A DNA stretch of 35,978 nt. Source: an uncultured Hippea sp. (GTDB lineage: Bacteria > Campylobacterota_A > Desulfurellia > JAADFJ01). The translations under genes and the position numbers were made by a program. Shown one piece after another: positions 8,226 to 16,988 of this stretch. Under the pieces are notes generated by a model. It worked only from the letters and a program-made list of their open reading frames with translations, was not told the DNA's origin and did not search any database. The stretch covers positions 1-35,978 of the forward strand of contig CAJVZA010000013.1 in assembly GCA_913009315.1 (NCBI GenBank), given 5' to 3'. Numbering within the stretch: the stretch's first letter is position 1; every line of letters begins with the position of its first letter.

Positions 8226-9080
8226 TTATTTCGTGATTTCCGTGCCAATTCCGCTTTTTGTGAACAGCTCTATTAAAAGTGAATGAGCGAGTCTTCCATC
8301 AATAATATGTACCTTTTTGACGCCGCCGGTTATTGCTGAGACAGCTGAGGTAACTTTTGGAATCATACCGTCTGCTATAATTTTTCCTCTTTTTAAAAGT
8401 GCGATGTCTGCTATTTTTGCCTTAGGAATTAATCTGTTTCCCGAATCCATAAGTCCCTGAACATCGCTCAGATAGATGAGTTTTTCTGCGGCAAGTCCGG
8501 ACGCTATCCAGGATGCCGCTTCATCGGCATTCACATTGTACAATTTTCCGTTAACAGAGATGCAGATAGGAGCTATTACCGGTATAAAGTCCGAAGAGAG
8601 CAGCTTTTCCACAAGAGCGGTGTTTACCTTTTCGATTTCTCCGACCATGCCGAGATCTATTTCACTCTTTTTTTTATGCGCTATAATGGTTTTTCCATCT
8701 GCTCCGGTGAGTCCCACCGCATTGCCGCCCGAACTGTTTATCTTGCTTACAATCTCTTTATTGGCGGGTCCTGCCAGCACCATAAGCGCGCTTTCAAACG
8801 CCTTTTCGTCCGTAACTCTGAGACCGTTGTGAAATAGAGGAGTCTGTCCAAGCTTGGTCTGAAGTTTTGACACCATTTTGCCGCCGCCGTGAATTATAAC
8901 CGTTTTTATTCCTACGAGATTCAATAAAACGATGTCCTCGCACAAATTTATAAGTTTGTCCTGTTCGATGCTTATAGATCCGCCGAGTTTTACAACAATT
9001 ATTTTGTCGTGAAACTTTCTTAAATAGGGCATTGCTTCTATTAGAACCGCAGCTTTTGTTTTTGTTGTTAAAGTTTGCAT
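8226..9080 (-). CDS. argB: Acetylglutamate kinase
   Basis: Second step of arginine biosynthesis: phosphorylates N-acetyl-L-glutamate with ATP in the cytoplasm. The 284-aa product is normal length. Visible signatures are KLGGS at 31-35 (phosphate binding), HGGGK at 64-68, the NADEAASWIASGLAAEKL segment, LSDVQGLM and the C-terminal GIGTEI. It sits 26 bases upstream of rluD on the same strand, with no other arg gene nearby. The upstream gap may hold its promoter, but I could not pick one out. Confidence 0.95.
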   Translation of the reverse strand: MQTLTTKTKAAVLIEAMPYLRKFHDKIIVVKLGGSISIEQDKLINLCEDIVLLNLVGIKTVIIHGGGKMVSKLQTKLGQTPLFHNGLRVTDEKAFESALMVLAGPANKEIVSKINSSGGNAVGLTGADGKTIIAHKKKSEIDLGMVGEIEKVNTALVEKLLSSDFIPVIAPICISVNGKLYNVNADEAASWIASGLAAEKLIYLSDVQGLMDSGNRLIPKAKIADIALLKRGKIIADGMIPKVTSAVSAITGGVKKVHIIDGRLAHSLLIELFTKSGIGTEITK

Positions 9081-9423
9081 AAAAAAATTATACCCCTAAG
9101 GTTCTTTATGTCAAAGTCGAATTACGATAGATTGTTGAAAAGATCGCTTAAAGGCACTCTATTAATTCTGAGTGTTTCAAATTAAGAGTTCAAAATCACC
9201 GGTAAGAGCAGAACTTATTACGAAACTGCTGTATTATCTCAATAAATTAACGGCAGAAGATGCAGAGAATTATTGGTAAATTTGCATAATAACAGGGGTC
9301 TTTTTTTGTTGCTGCTATTGCAGCCGAATATGAAGAAATTTATTGACAGGCAAGAGTGTTTAATGTAGACTTCAATTAACTTACTTAAGGTAGGTTGATA
9401 GCTTTTTTTGAGAAGGAGAATTG
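9081..9423. other. Divergent intergenic region between argB and mreB
   Basis: About 340 bases with no convincing gene. It holds the mreB promoter described separately, a small hairpin GCTGC-TATT-GCAGC (9311-9324) and a run of seven or more T at 9300-9308. The regulatory signals of argB, which diverges leftwards, should also lie here. Confidence 0.5.
9343..9371 (+). promoter_or_regulatory. Sigma-70-type promoter of the mre cluster
   Basis: A perfect TTGACA -35 box (9343-9348), a 17-base spacer and TAGACT (9366-9371, 4/6 of TATAAT) lie about 50 bases before mreB. A strong ribosome-binding site AAGGAG (9413-9418) follows. This is the best promoter in the window and probably drives mreB through at least rodA. 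Confidence 0.55.
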
Positions 9424-10455
9424 ATGTTATTTCCATTTTCTATTGTTGCAAAAGGGATTGCTATAGATCTTGGCACGGTTAACACATTGATAAGCATTGA
9501 AGACGAGGGGATCGTGATTGAAGAGCCCTCTGTGGTATCAGTTCAAAATGATGGACGAGGCGGCAAAAAAATACTTGCTGTAGGCGAAGAAGCCAAACAA
9601 ATGATAGGCAAAACACCTGACAGTATACAGGCCATACGTCCTATGCGTGATGGAGTTATAGCGGATTTTGAAGCAACGGAGGGAATGCTGCGTTATTTCA
9701 TAAAAAAGGCAAATCACCATCGTATCGCAATTATACGACCGAGAATTGTAATTGCAGTTCCGCACAGCATAACGCCGGTGGAAAGAAAGGCTGTTCAGGA
9801 TGCCGCTACATCTGCAGGCGGGAGATCGGTTCATCTCATCGAAGAACCGATGGCATCGGCAATCGGCATAGGGCTTCCGATTGAAGAGCCTGCCGGAAAT
9901 ATGATAGTTGACATAGGAGGCGGAACCACAGAAATCGCCGTAATAAGCTTAAGCGGTATCGTTATAGGAGAATCCATAAGAGTGGGTGGTGTTAGATTCG
10001 ATGCGGCAATAATGCAGTATATAAAAGGCAAGTACGGAATACAGATTGGTGAGCGAACCGCTGAAAAGGTAAAAATCAATATTGGATCAGTCAGTGATGA
10101 TACAAAAGACAGTGATATCGATGTTAAGGGTCTAAATCTTGCTTCCGGAACTCCAAGCACGATCAAAGTAGCGAAAAAAGCTATAAGAAACGCCGTTATG
10201 CCTGCGATAGAAGAGATAATAGCAGCTATATTAAGTGTGCTTGAGAAAACGCCTGCGGAACTTGCGGCTGATATTATAGACAGGGGAATATTCCTTACAG
10301 GCGGAGGGTCGCTAATCAGCGGAATGGATGTTTTAATCAAAGAGAGAACCGGTCTTCCTGTGGTGCGAGGTGACGAGCCTTTGCATTCGGTTGTAAAGGG
10401 CGCTGCGGCAACACTGAAGCAGATGTCGCTTTTGAAAAATGTTTCATTTGTTTAA
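9424..10455 (+). CDS. mreB: Rod-shape-determining actin homologue MreB
   Basis: Membrane-associated actin-like ATPase that positions the elongasome and sets rod shape. The 343-aa product matches the family length. Phosphate-1 loop IDLGTVNTLI lies near the N-terminus. Phosphate-2 loop VDIGGGTTEIAVISL, the adenosine motif LTGGGSLI and the hydrophobic N-terminal MLFPF are also present. I chose the ATG at 9424 over the in-frame TTG at 9421 because it is 5 bases from the AAGGAG site, whereas TTG is only 2 away. First gene of mreB-C-D-mrdA-rodA. Its last 17 bases overlap mreC. Confidence 0.96.
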   Translation: MLFPFSIVAKGIAIDLGTVNTLISIEDEGIVIEEPSVVSVQNDGRGGKKILAVGEEAKQMIGKTPDSIQAIRPMRDGVIADFEATEGMLRYFIKKANHHRIAIIRPRIVIAVPHSITPVERKAVQDAATSAGGRSVHLIEEPMASAIGIGLPIEEPAGNMIVDIGGGTTEIAVISLSGIVIGESIRVGGVRFDAAIMQYIKGKYGIQIGERTAEKVKINIGSVSDDTKDSDIDVKGLNLASGTPSTIKVAKKAIRNAVMPAIEEIIAAILSVLEKTPAELAADIIDRGIFLTGGGSLISGMDVLIKERTGLPVVRGDEPLHSVVKGAAATLKQMSLLKNVSFV

Positions 10456-11293
10456 GAAAAAGAAAGACAAATACATTATACTGTTTATCATTTTTGTACT
10501 ATCGACTATTTCTGTGGCCAAGCATAAGGACATGTTTATAAGAGCTTCTATGGATCCATACAGTTATCTCGTAGAATCCTCGATCACAAAGCTTAAATTT
10601 TTTGCCGGAAGATTTTTTTCCGATATTTCAAAATCAGATGCCGTAAAGCAAAAGCATCTGAATGATGTCGTATCTATAGAAGAGTTAAAATGGCAGAACA
10701 GCATATATAGAAAGCAGCTTGACAGCTTAAGCCGATTATTTCCTTTAAAACTTAATTTTAGTTTTGCTAAAAATAGGTTTTTAGTATCACAGGTTGTAGC
10801 AAGGGATATAAACTACAATGGAAGATTTTGGATTAATCTTGGTAAATCTGATAATGTAGTTGCCGGAACCCCTATAATAACAAAAAATCTGGAGCTGGTC
10901 GGTACGGTAAAAAAGGTATCTGATTCTAAAAGTAGTGTTTGGTCAATACTGACAAAAGATAATGTTATAGATGCAATTGATTCTGCAACAAACGGATGGG
11001 GAATATACTATGGCAAGGGAAAACCTACCGGATTGTACACCTATTTTTCAGATAAACCTCTTTCTATCGGAGATATTATTAAAACAAGCGGTCTTGACGG
11101 TAAATACCCGAAAGATATTATAATAGGAAAAGTAACAAAAATCATAGAAACCGATCCATTAAAAACGGTTGCCGAAATAAAACCTGCGGCGTTGCCGGGC
11201 GCATCACTATATCTCATTGCCATAACTAACAACAATAATAATAATGATATGGGCAAAAGCAGTTCTGCTATTCATAGTCGGAACAGCAGCTAG
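10439..11293 (+). CDS. mreC: Rod-shape-determining protein MreC
   Basis: Bitopic periplasmic scaffold linking MreB to PBP2 and RodA. It is 284 aa: a basic cytoplasmic N-terminus, one membrane helix (about 13-28), a helical region (about 70-95) and the MreC beta-domain. The domain shows VVARDINYNGRFWINLG, ..VVAGTPIIT..LVGTV.. and GDIIKTSGLDGKYPKDIIIGKV. The last 28 residues include a run of six Asn encoded by an AAC/AAT trinucleotide repeat (about 11228-11245), immediately before and within the mreD start. Overlaps mreB by 17 bases and mreD by 50. Confidence 0.92.
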   Translation: MFHLFKKKKDKYIILFIIFVLSTISVAKHKDMFIRASMDPYSYLVESSITKLKFFAGRFFSDISKSDAVKQKHLNDVVSIEELKWQNSIYRKQLDSLSRLFPLKLNFSFAKNRFLVSQVVARDINYNGRFWINLGKSDNVVAGTPIITKNLELVGTVKKVSDSKSSVWSILTKDNVIDAIDSATNGWGIYYGKGKPTGLYTYFSDKPLSIGDIIKTSGLDGKYPKDIIIGKVTKIIETDPLKTVAEIKPAALPGASLYLIAITNNNNNNDMGKSSSAIHSRNSS

Positions 11294-11732
11294 CTCGGTT
11301 GTTGCCAATCTAAGCAGTTTTTCGACGCAGATCTGTTCCGTGTCTGTCGCGCTGCTTGTGATTATCAAAGGGTATAAGAGTTATGCGGATTTGCTGCTTT
11401 TTTCTTTCCTGATCGGCATCATGGAGGATGTTCTTGAGGGGGCTACGCTTGGGACCAATTTTCTTTTGTTTGTTGTTCCTGTGGTTGCAGCAGGTTTGGC
11501 CGTTAAATTTATCAGACAAAATATTCTGTTTGATTTTATGATTTTTATCTTCCTGTCTGTTTCGATAACGGCAATAAAAGTTGTCGGTTTAAATTTCTTT
11601 TCAATAGCTGAGCCGTCGATCATGGGCTTTTCAGGCTGGATGATTCACAATACACTGCCGATTATTATATTATATGTTATTCTTTATCTATTTTATGAAT
11701 GGGTATTGGAAAAATCGGATCGTGTCATCTAA
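11244..11732 (+). CDS. mreD: Rod-shape-determining membrane protein MreD
   Basis: Small polytopic membrane protein of the elongasome, 162 aa, with about five hydrophobic segments. The conserved region reads FSFLIGIMEDVLEGATLGTNFLLF, the typical G.l.D......lG... MreD signature. The ATG at 11244 sits inside the mreC tail, giving a 50-base overlap. No better in-frame start follows before the first membrane helix (AKAVLLFIVGTAASSVVANL), so I kept it. Identity is supported by both the motif and its place between mreC and mrdA. Confidence 0.88.
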   Translation: MIWAKAVLLFIVGTAASSVVANLSSFSTQICSVSVALLVIIKGYKSYADLLLFSFLIGIMEDVLEGATLGTNFLLFVVPVVAAGLAVKFIRQNILFDFMIFIFLSVSITAIKVVGLNFFSIAEPSIMGFSGWMIHNTLPIIILYVILYLFYEWVLEKSDRVI

Positions 11733-13473
11733 ATTCTATATTGGTGAAATACCGCATTTTAGAAAACATATTAAAATTTTGAAAATTGCGGTAACCCTGA
11801 TTTTACTTTTCATTGTTTTAAGGACAGCACAAATTCAGCTTTACAAAGGAAAGGATTTTGGAAATATTCTAAACAGTACAAACATATCAACATATTATAC
11901 AAAGGCGATAAGAGGAGAGATATTGGATAGAAACGGAGTCGTACTTGCAAAAGATTATCCGTCCTTTTCGTTATATATTCCGAATAGAAGAGAGTTTGAA
12001 TACAAAAATATAGCGGTTTTATCTAATCTCACGGGAAAATCCGCAAAGCGTATAAGAAAAATACTTAAAGTATCTACCAAGAATATTTTGATAAAAAGGG
12101 ATTTGACAAGAGAACAAGTTATACAGCTCGAACTCAACAGAATCGACATAAAGGGTATTGATATTAAAGTTGAACCTCAAAGATTTTATCCTATGGGTAA
12201 TCTGTATGCTCATCTGATAGGCTATGTATCTGAAGTTTCACGACAGAATAGAGAAAGCGGTTATTATCAGAAATATGATTATTCCGGCAAAACGGGTATA
12301 GAAAAGATGTTTGATAAAACTTTAAGAGGCAAAGACGGCATAAAGAAAGTTGCAGTAAATGGAATGGGTGAGATAATTAAAACTCTGGAAAACATGCCCG
12401 CTAAAAACGGCAGCAGCCTGATCTTGTCGGTTGACAGCAGGCTTCAGAAGATAGTAGTGGAAAGCATGCGGGGCAAAAAGGGTGCTGTAGTTATTATAAG
12501 ACCTGATACCGGCGCTATACTTGCTATGTACAGCAATCCATCGTATGATCCGAATCAGTTTGTTACCGGATTTACAAAAGTTTTCTGGAACAAGATAAAA
12601 AAGAATACCGATAAGCCGCTAATTAATCGAGCCGTAAAAACCTATCCTCCGGGATCTATATTCAAGGTAGTTACGGCGGCGGCCGCTCTGGAGAATCATG
12701 TGATAAACTCAACAACTAAAATATTTTCTCCTCCTCAGATAAAAGTGGCAAATCAGGTATATCACGATTGGAAAAAAGGAGGATTCGGCCTTATCAATAT
12801 ACATAGAGCAATTGCATCTTCATCGGACGTTTTTTTCTATAAGCTTGGACTAATGACCGGAGCATCAAAAATTAGACGCATGGCTTTGAAATTCGGTCTT
12901 GACAGAAATCTATTCAAACTGATCGGTTCGCAATCGGGGCTGATACCGTCACCTGCATGGAAATGGCGGCGCTTTCATAAAAAATGGTATGCAGGCAATA
13001 CGATTTCTATGGCTATAGGCCAGGGATATGTAAGAATATCTCCACTTCAGGCGGCCGTGGTGACAGCTGTAATTGCAAACGGAGGATATTTCATAAAGCC
13101 GCATATATTGATAAAGAAAGAAATAAAAAGAATAAAAATAATAGGAAATCGTACTATTAAAATTATCAGATCCGGAATGCATGATGCGGTAAACAGCAGC
13201 ATTGGAACAGCCTTTGCATCCAGAAGCAATATGATAGTTATAGCAGGCAAGACCGGAACAGCTCAAATAATCAGAACAATAAGCCGCGACAAAAAGAATT
13301 TGCATATTCCAAAAAAATTCATACCTGACGCGTGGTTTATTTCGTTTGCTCCGTATAAACATCCAAAATTCGCAATGGCGGTATTTATAGAAAACGGAGG
13401 ATTCGGAGGCGCAGCAGCTGCACCTGTGGCAAAACGAATATATGATCAATCTGTAAAAGCCGGAATAATCTGA
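11674..13473 (+). CDS. mrdA: Penicillin-binding protein 2, elongation-specific transpeptidase
   Basis: Class B PBP that cross-links new lateral-wall peptidoglycan. The 599-aa protein has one membrane anchor (about 35-52), a PBP dimer domain (RGEILDRNGVVLA; RFYPMGNLYAHLIGYV) and a transpeptidase domain. Active-site motifs: SxxK in PPGSIFKV (S328/K331), the SSD motif in AIASSSDVFFYKLG, and KTG in AGKTGTAQ (K526). Start is uncertain: ATG 11674 overlaps mreD by 59 bases, while ATG 11695 and GTG 11722 are also in frame and none has a good ribosome-binding site. The essential domains are unaffected. Pairs with rodA immediately downstream. Confidence 0.94.
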   Translation: MLFFIYFMNGYWKNRIVSSKFYIGEIPHFRKHIKILKIAVTLILLFIVLRTAQIQLYKGKDFGNILNSTNISTYYTKAIRGEILDRNGVVLAKDYPSFSLYIPNRREFEYKNIAVLSNLTGKSAKRIRKILKVSTKNILIKRDLTREQVIQLELNRIDIKGIDIKVEPQRFYPMGNLYAHLIGYVSEVSRQNRESGYYQKYDYSGKTGIEKMFDKTLRGKDGIKKVAVNGMGEIIKTLENMPAKNGSSLILSVDSRLQKIVVESMRGKKGAVVIIRPDTGAILAMYSNPSYDPNQFVTGFTKVFWNKIKKNTDKPLINRAVKTYPPGSIFKVVTAAAALENHVINSTTKIFSPPQIKVANQVYHDWKKGGFGLINIHRAIASSSDVFFYKLGLMTGASKIRRMALKFGLDRNLFKLIGSQSGLIPSPAWKWRRFHKKWYAGNTISMAIGQGYVRISPLQAAVVTAVIANGGYFIKPHILIKKEIKRIKIIGNRTIKIIRSGMHDAVNSSIGTAFASRSNMIVIAGKTGTAQIIRTISRDKKNLHIPKKFIPDAWFISFAPYKHPKFAMAVFIENGGFGGAAAAPVAKRIYDQSVKAGII

Positions 13474-13474
13474 A

Positions 13475-14539
13475 ATGAATTTTAGCGATAACAAAGCCAC
13501 TTTTTCTGAAAACAATAAAATTTTCATCATAGCTTCTGTCGTTATGCTTGCGGTGATGTCGATATATACTTTGAAGTCACTGCATGGAACATTGTGGATA
13601 AAACAACTTGCCTGGTTTATGCTGGGAGCTTTTTCGATTGTTATAGCGATCAAAATGACACATAATTTTTTTTATCATTATGCATACTTGTTCTATTTGT
13701 TGGGACTGGCGCTGCTTTTTCTTGTGAGTGTTTTTGGGACAAAGCATTTTGGTGCCATAAGATGGATTCATATAGGAATTATAAATCTGCAGCCTTCGGA
13801 AATTGCAAAACCTTTGATTATTCTGGCAGTGAGTCGTTATCTGTCTGATCATCAGGAAAACAGACCGCTCAGATTAGTTCACTTCCTGTTCGCCGCTGCA
13901 ATTGTAGCACTTCCTGCATTTTTGGTGATAATGGAGCCGGATCTGGGGACAGCCATCATAATGCTTTCCATACTTCTTTTAGTAATCTTTGTGGCCGGAA
14001 TAGATAAAAGAATATTTTTTGCTATGATTATACTGACGTTTTCTGCAATTCCCATAATATGGAAATTTCTAAAAGGCTATCAGAAAGCACGAATTATTGA
14101 GTTTATCAATCCGGGAAGTGACCCGCTTGGATCAAGCTTTCAGTCCGTGCATTCACAAATTATTATAGGATCGGGGCAGCTGTTCGGACACCCGTTAGGT
14201 TCCGTATTTCCATGGTCGAATTTTTTGCCTCAAAGCAGTTCGGATTTTTTCTTTGCACTATTTGCTTATCAGTATGGTTTTGTGGGAATCTTAGTTTTAA
14301 TTGCAATATTTTGGCTTTTGATATCACGCTTTATAAAGCGTGCTCAAAATGCGGAGGATAATTTTTCCCGCTATTTTATAATTGGTTTTACAATAATCTT
14401 TAGTATATCATTATTTTTTAATATAGGAATGACTTTAGGGCTTGTTCCTGTAGTGGGGATTACGCTTCCGCTTGCAAGTTACGGAGGTTCGTCTATAATA
14501 GCAAATATGATATCAATTGGTATTATTCTATCTAAATGA
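13475..14539 (+). CDS. rodA: RodA, SEDS-family peptidoglycan glycosyltransferase
   Basis: Polymerises lipid II into glycan strands for cell elongation with PBP2. It is 354 aa with about ten membrane segments. SEDS signatures are visible: GAIRWIHIGIINLQPSEIAK, MEPDLGTAIIML (catalytic-region Asp), and the C-terminal ..GMTLGLVPVVGITLPLASYGGSS.. region. RodA rather than FtsW is preferred because it directly follows mrdA in an mre operon. It begins one base after the mrdA stop and overlaps yjbQ by 4 bases. Confidence 0.94.
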   Translation: MNFSDNKATFSENNKIFIIASVVMLAVMSIYTLKSLHGTLWIKQLAWFMLGAFSIVIAIKMTHNFFYHYAYLFYLLGLALLFLVSVFGTKHFGAIRWIHIGIINLQPSEIAKPLIILAVSRYLSDHQENRPLRLVHFLFAAAIVALPAFLVIMEPDLGTAIIMLSILLLVIFVAGIDKRIFFAMIILTFSAIPIIWKFLKGYQKARIIEFINPGSDPLGSSFQSVHSQIIIGSGQLFGHPLGSVFPWSNFLPQSSSDFFFALFAYQYGFVGILVLIAIFWLLISRFIKRAQNAEDNFSRYFIIGFTIIFSISLFFNIGMTLGLVPVVGITLPLASYGGSSIIANMISIGIILSK

Positions 14540-14934
14540 ACATGATTGAAATAGAAACAAAGAGTAAAAACGAGTTTATAGACATTACTTCTTTGCTTAA
14601 AAGTGAGGTTGCCTTAAAAAATTTGAATTCTGCCGTACTTTTAGTCTATATTCCGCACACTACTGCCTGCGTTACCATAAACGAAAGCTACGACCCTGAT
14701 GTTGCCTATGATATTCTTTCCTCTATGCAAAAATTGATACCTGAGAATTTTCACTACAAACATCGGGAGGGCAATAGTCCTTCACATATAAAATCCGGTC
14801 TTTTTGGAAATCAGCTGTTAATACCTGTTTCAGATGGACAACTAATGCTTGGAAAATGGCAGGGTGTGTTCTTCTGCGAATATGATGGTCCGAGAAACAG
14901 AAAAATATATACGGAGTTTATTAAAACCGTATGA
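14536..14934 (+). CDS. yjbQ: YjbQ/UPF0047 family protein
   Basis: Small cytosolic beta-fold protein of 132 aa, close to the usual 135-140. Conserved motifs include IPHTTACVTINESYDPDV, HREGNSPSHIKSGLFG and LGKWQGVFFCEYDGPR; the His and Glu residues in these form the conserved site. YjbQ proteins have been linked to a weak thiamine-phosphate synthase activity; the physiological role is uncertain. Coupled by ATGA to rodA, and its own stop overlaps an ATG (14931) that may be the original start of the next gene. Confidence 0.88.
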   Translation: MNMIEIETKSKNEFIDITSLLKSEVALKNLNSAVLLVYIPHTTACVTINESYDPDVAYDILSSMQKLIPENFHYKHREGNSPSHIKSGLFGNQLLIPVSDGQLMLGKWQGVFFCEYDGPRNRKIYTEFIKTV

Positions 14935-15021
14935 GCAGTTCAAAACCTCCCGATTCTATACTTACCGAAAAAATCGGCAGTTTCGGAGTTATATATTAGT
15001 ATCTATATTGCTGTTCTTTTA

Positions 15022-16242
15022 TTGTGTCTTTTTTTCTCGGCATTTTTTTCTGCAAGTGAAACTGCTCTAACATCAATTTCAGAACTGAAAGCCCGCCACA
15101 TCATAAAAAAGAATAAGAAGGGGAACAGTTCTTTGAAATTATGGATAGATCATCCCAAAAAAATGCTTACTGCTATTTTAATAGGCAATAATATAGCAAA
15201 TGTTTTTGCATCGGTTTATGCAACGGTTATCGCGCAAAAAATAATAGGAAACAGTGTTGTCGCGATAGCAGGCGGAATAATGACTCTTCTGATACTTATT
15301 TTTGGTGAAATTACGCCAAAAACATTTGCAAAACAGCATGCCAATATTATTGCACCTATAGCCGCAAGACTTCTCAAACCGTTTTACTATATTTTTTATC
15401 CAATTACTATGGTTTTGCGTTACATTGCCAAAAATATGACATTTGAATCGCAAATAGGGAACAAGACCGGTTTGTTGACTGAAGATGAACTTGAATTTAT
15501 GGTTGAAATGGGAAAAAATGAAGGTGTGTTAAATGCCGACAAACATAAGATGATAAAGAATATATTTGATATGGGAGATACAATTGCAAGAGAGATTATG
15601 ACTCCAAGACCCGATATAAAGGCGGCAGATGCCAGTATGAGCGTAGAAGAAGTTATTAAGCTTTTCGCAAAATACGGCCATTCAAGAATGCCTGTTTACG
15701 AGGATAGCAGAGACAATATATTAGGTATCATAAATCTCAGGGATTTGATTGCACAGTACCCTGATATAAAAAACGATAATGTAAAAAAGCATATGAAGGA
15801 TGCTGTTTTTGTGCCTGAAACGAAATCGATCTTCAAGCTGCTCAAAGAGATGCAGAATAAGAAGATTCATCTTGTTATCGTACTTGATGAATATGGTGGA
15901 ACCTCAGGAATAACAACAGTTGAAGATATTATTGAAGAAATTGTGGGAGAAATAGAGGATGAAGACGACAGCGTAAAGATTGATGTGCGAAAGGTTAAAG
16001 ACGGATCATACATAATAAACAGCAGGATGAGTTTTGATGATTTTGTAGAAAAATTCAACCTGGAGGAATTTGAGGATATAGAAAGAACCGATTTTGATAC
16101 GGTTGGAGGATTTATAATGTATCTTGATGACTCCATACCTAAAATAGGAGCTGTTATAAAATACAAAAATCTTCGTTTTACAGTTTTAGATGCTGATGCT
16201 AACAGACTTTTGAAGGTGAAGCTGGAGATTGTCAAAGAATGA
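15022..16242 (+). CDS. CNNM/HlyC-CorC family transporter-like protein with CBS domains
   Basis: Membrane protein of 406 aa in the UPF0053/CNNM group, linked to Mg2+/Co2+ efflux. An N-terminal DUF21 membrane domain (about 1-150, SAFFSASETALTSISELKARH) is followed by paired CBS domains (REIMTPRPDIKAAD and VVLDEYGGTSGITTVEDIIEEIVGEI). The C-terminal CorC_HlyC domain ends DADANRLLKVKLE. The start is problematic: TTG 15022 lacks a ribosome-binding site and cuts the first membrane helix. The expected ATG at 14931 is one frame off and meets TAG at about 14997. The gene may be frameshifted or use an unusual start (see findings). Overlaps the next gene by 4 bases. Confidence 0.85.
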   Translation: MCLFFSAFFSASETALTSISELKARHIIKKNKKGNSSLKLWIDHPKKMLTAILIGNNIANVFASVYATVIAQKIIGNSVVAIAGGIMTLLILIFGEITPKTFAKQHANIIAPIAARLLKPFYYIFYPITMVLRYIAKNMTFESQIGNKTGLLTEDELEFMVEMGKNEGVLNADKHKMIKNIFDMGDTIAREIMTPRPDIKAADASMSVEEVIKLFAKYGHSRMPVYEDSRDNILGIINLRDLIAQYPDIKNDNVKKHMKDAVFVPETKSIFKLLKEMQNKKIHLVIVLDEYGGTSGITTVEDIIEEIVGEIEDEDDSVKIDVRKVKDGSYIINSRMSFDDFVEKFNLEEFEDIERTDFDTVGGFIMYLDDSIPKIGAVIKYKNLRFTVLDADANRLLKVKLEIVKE

Positions 16243-16961
16243 TTATCGCAGGCGATATACATGGCCAGGTGCGACTCATAGAAAAGGTACTAAAGAGTTT
16301 TGAAAATAACAAAATTCTTTTTGCAGGCGATATCATAGACAGAGGAGACGCAAAAAGCTGTCTGAAACTGTTGTCGGAATCGGGCGCAAAATCTTTAATC
16401 GGAAACCATGAGCAGATGGCAATTGCATTTTGCAACGCTCCGGAGGCAGATCTAAAAAGCTTTTATAATATCTGGATGGCTAATGGCGGCTTATCTACTC
16501 TAAAAAGCTTCGGCATAAAGAACAAGGATTTAAAGAGTGTGCAAATATTGATACGAACTAATGCAATATTCGATATTATAAGACGTTTTGATATATATAA
16601 AATTATTGATGATACGATAATTCTTCATGCCGGAATTGACAGAAATTATCTTTTAGATCCGCATGAATCGTTTGTCTGGTCAAGAACTCCGATAGATAAA
16701 GTTGGCAGCAGTGTGGTATTATCCTTCAAAAACGATTTCCCTGCTATAAAATTTATGATAACCGGCCATAATATTGTTAAAACTCCCGCAATATATACGA
16801 ACTGCTCCATATTGCAGTTAAGGATCGATCTGGGTTCTTTCTACAGCAAAACAGTTGGTGCATTTGACACTGAGAGCAAGAATATTTATAAGATCAGCGA
16901 GAATGATGTGGTGTTAGTTGGCAATATAAATAGTATGACAAACAGCAGAAGTTATTTTTAG
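16239..16961 (+). CDS. PPP-family metallophosphatase (ApaH/PrpE-like)
   Basis: Cytosolic phosphoesterase of 240 aa with the full PPP signature: GDIHGQ (near residue 5), GDIIDRGD (near 30), GNHEQM (near 57), a HAGID motif and TGHNIV near the C-terminus. Bacterial members act on diadenosine tetraphosphate or on Ser/Thr/Tyr phosphoproteins, and the sequence does not settle which. The ATG overlaps the upstream CBS-protein stop as ATGA, so it is probably translationally coupled to it. Confidence 0.85.
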   Translation: MIIAGDIHGQVRLIEKVLKSFENNKILFAGDIIDRGDAKSCLKLLSESGAKSLIGNHEQMAIAFCNAPEADLKSFYNIWMANGGLSTLKSFGIKNKDLKSVQILIRTNAIFDIIRRFDIYKIIDDTIILHAGIDRNYLLDPHESFVWSRTPIDKVGSSVVLSFKNDFPAIKFMITGHNIVKTPAIYTNCSILQLRIDLGSFYSKTVGAFDTESKNIYKISENDVVLVGNINSMTNSRSYF

Positions 16962-16988
16962 ACGGTTATTTGGTTTGGGAGATAATAA

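Noticed and set aside
14849-15070. Plus-strand ORF spanning the yjbQ end and CNNM start
   Set aside because: It is a shadow frame; its hydrophobic part comes from the neighbouring true frame.
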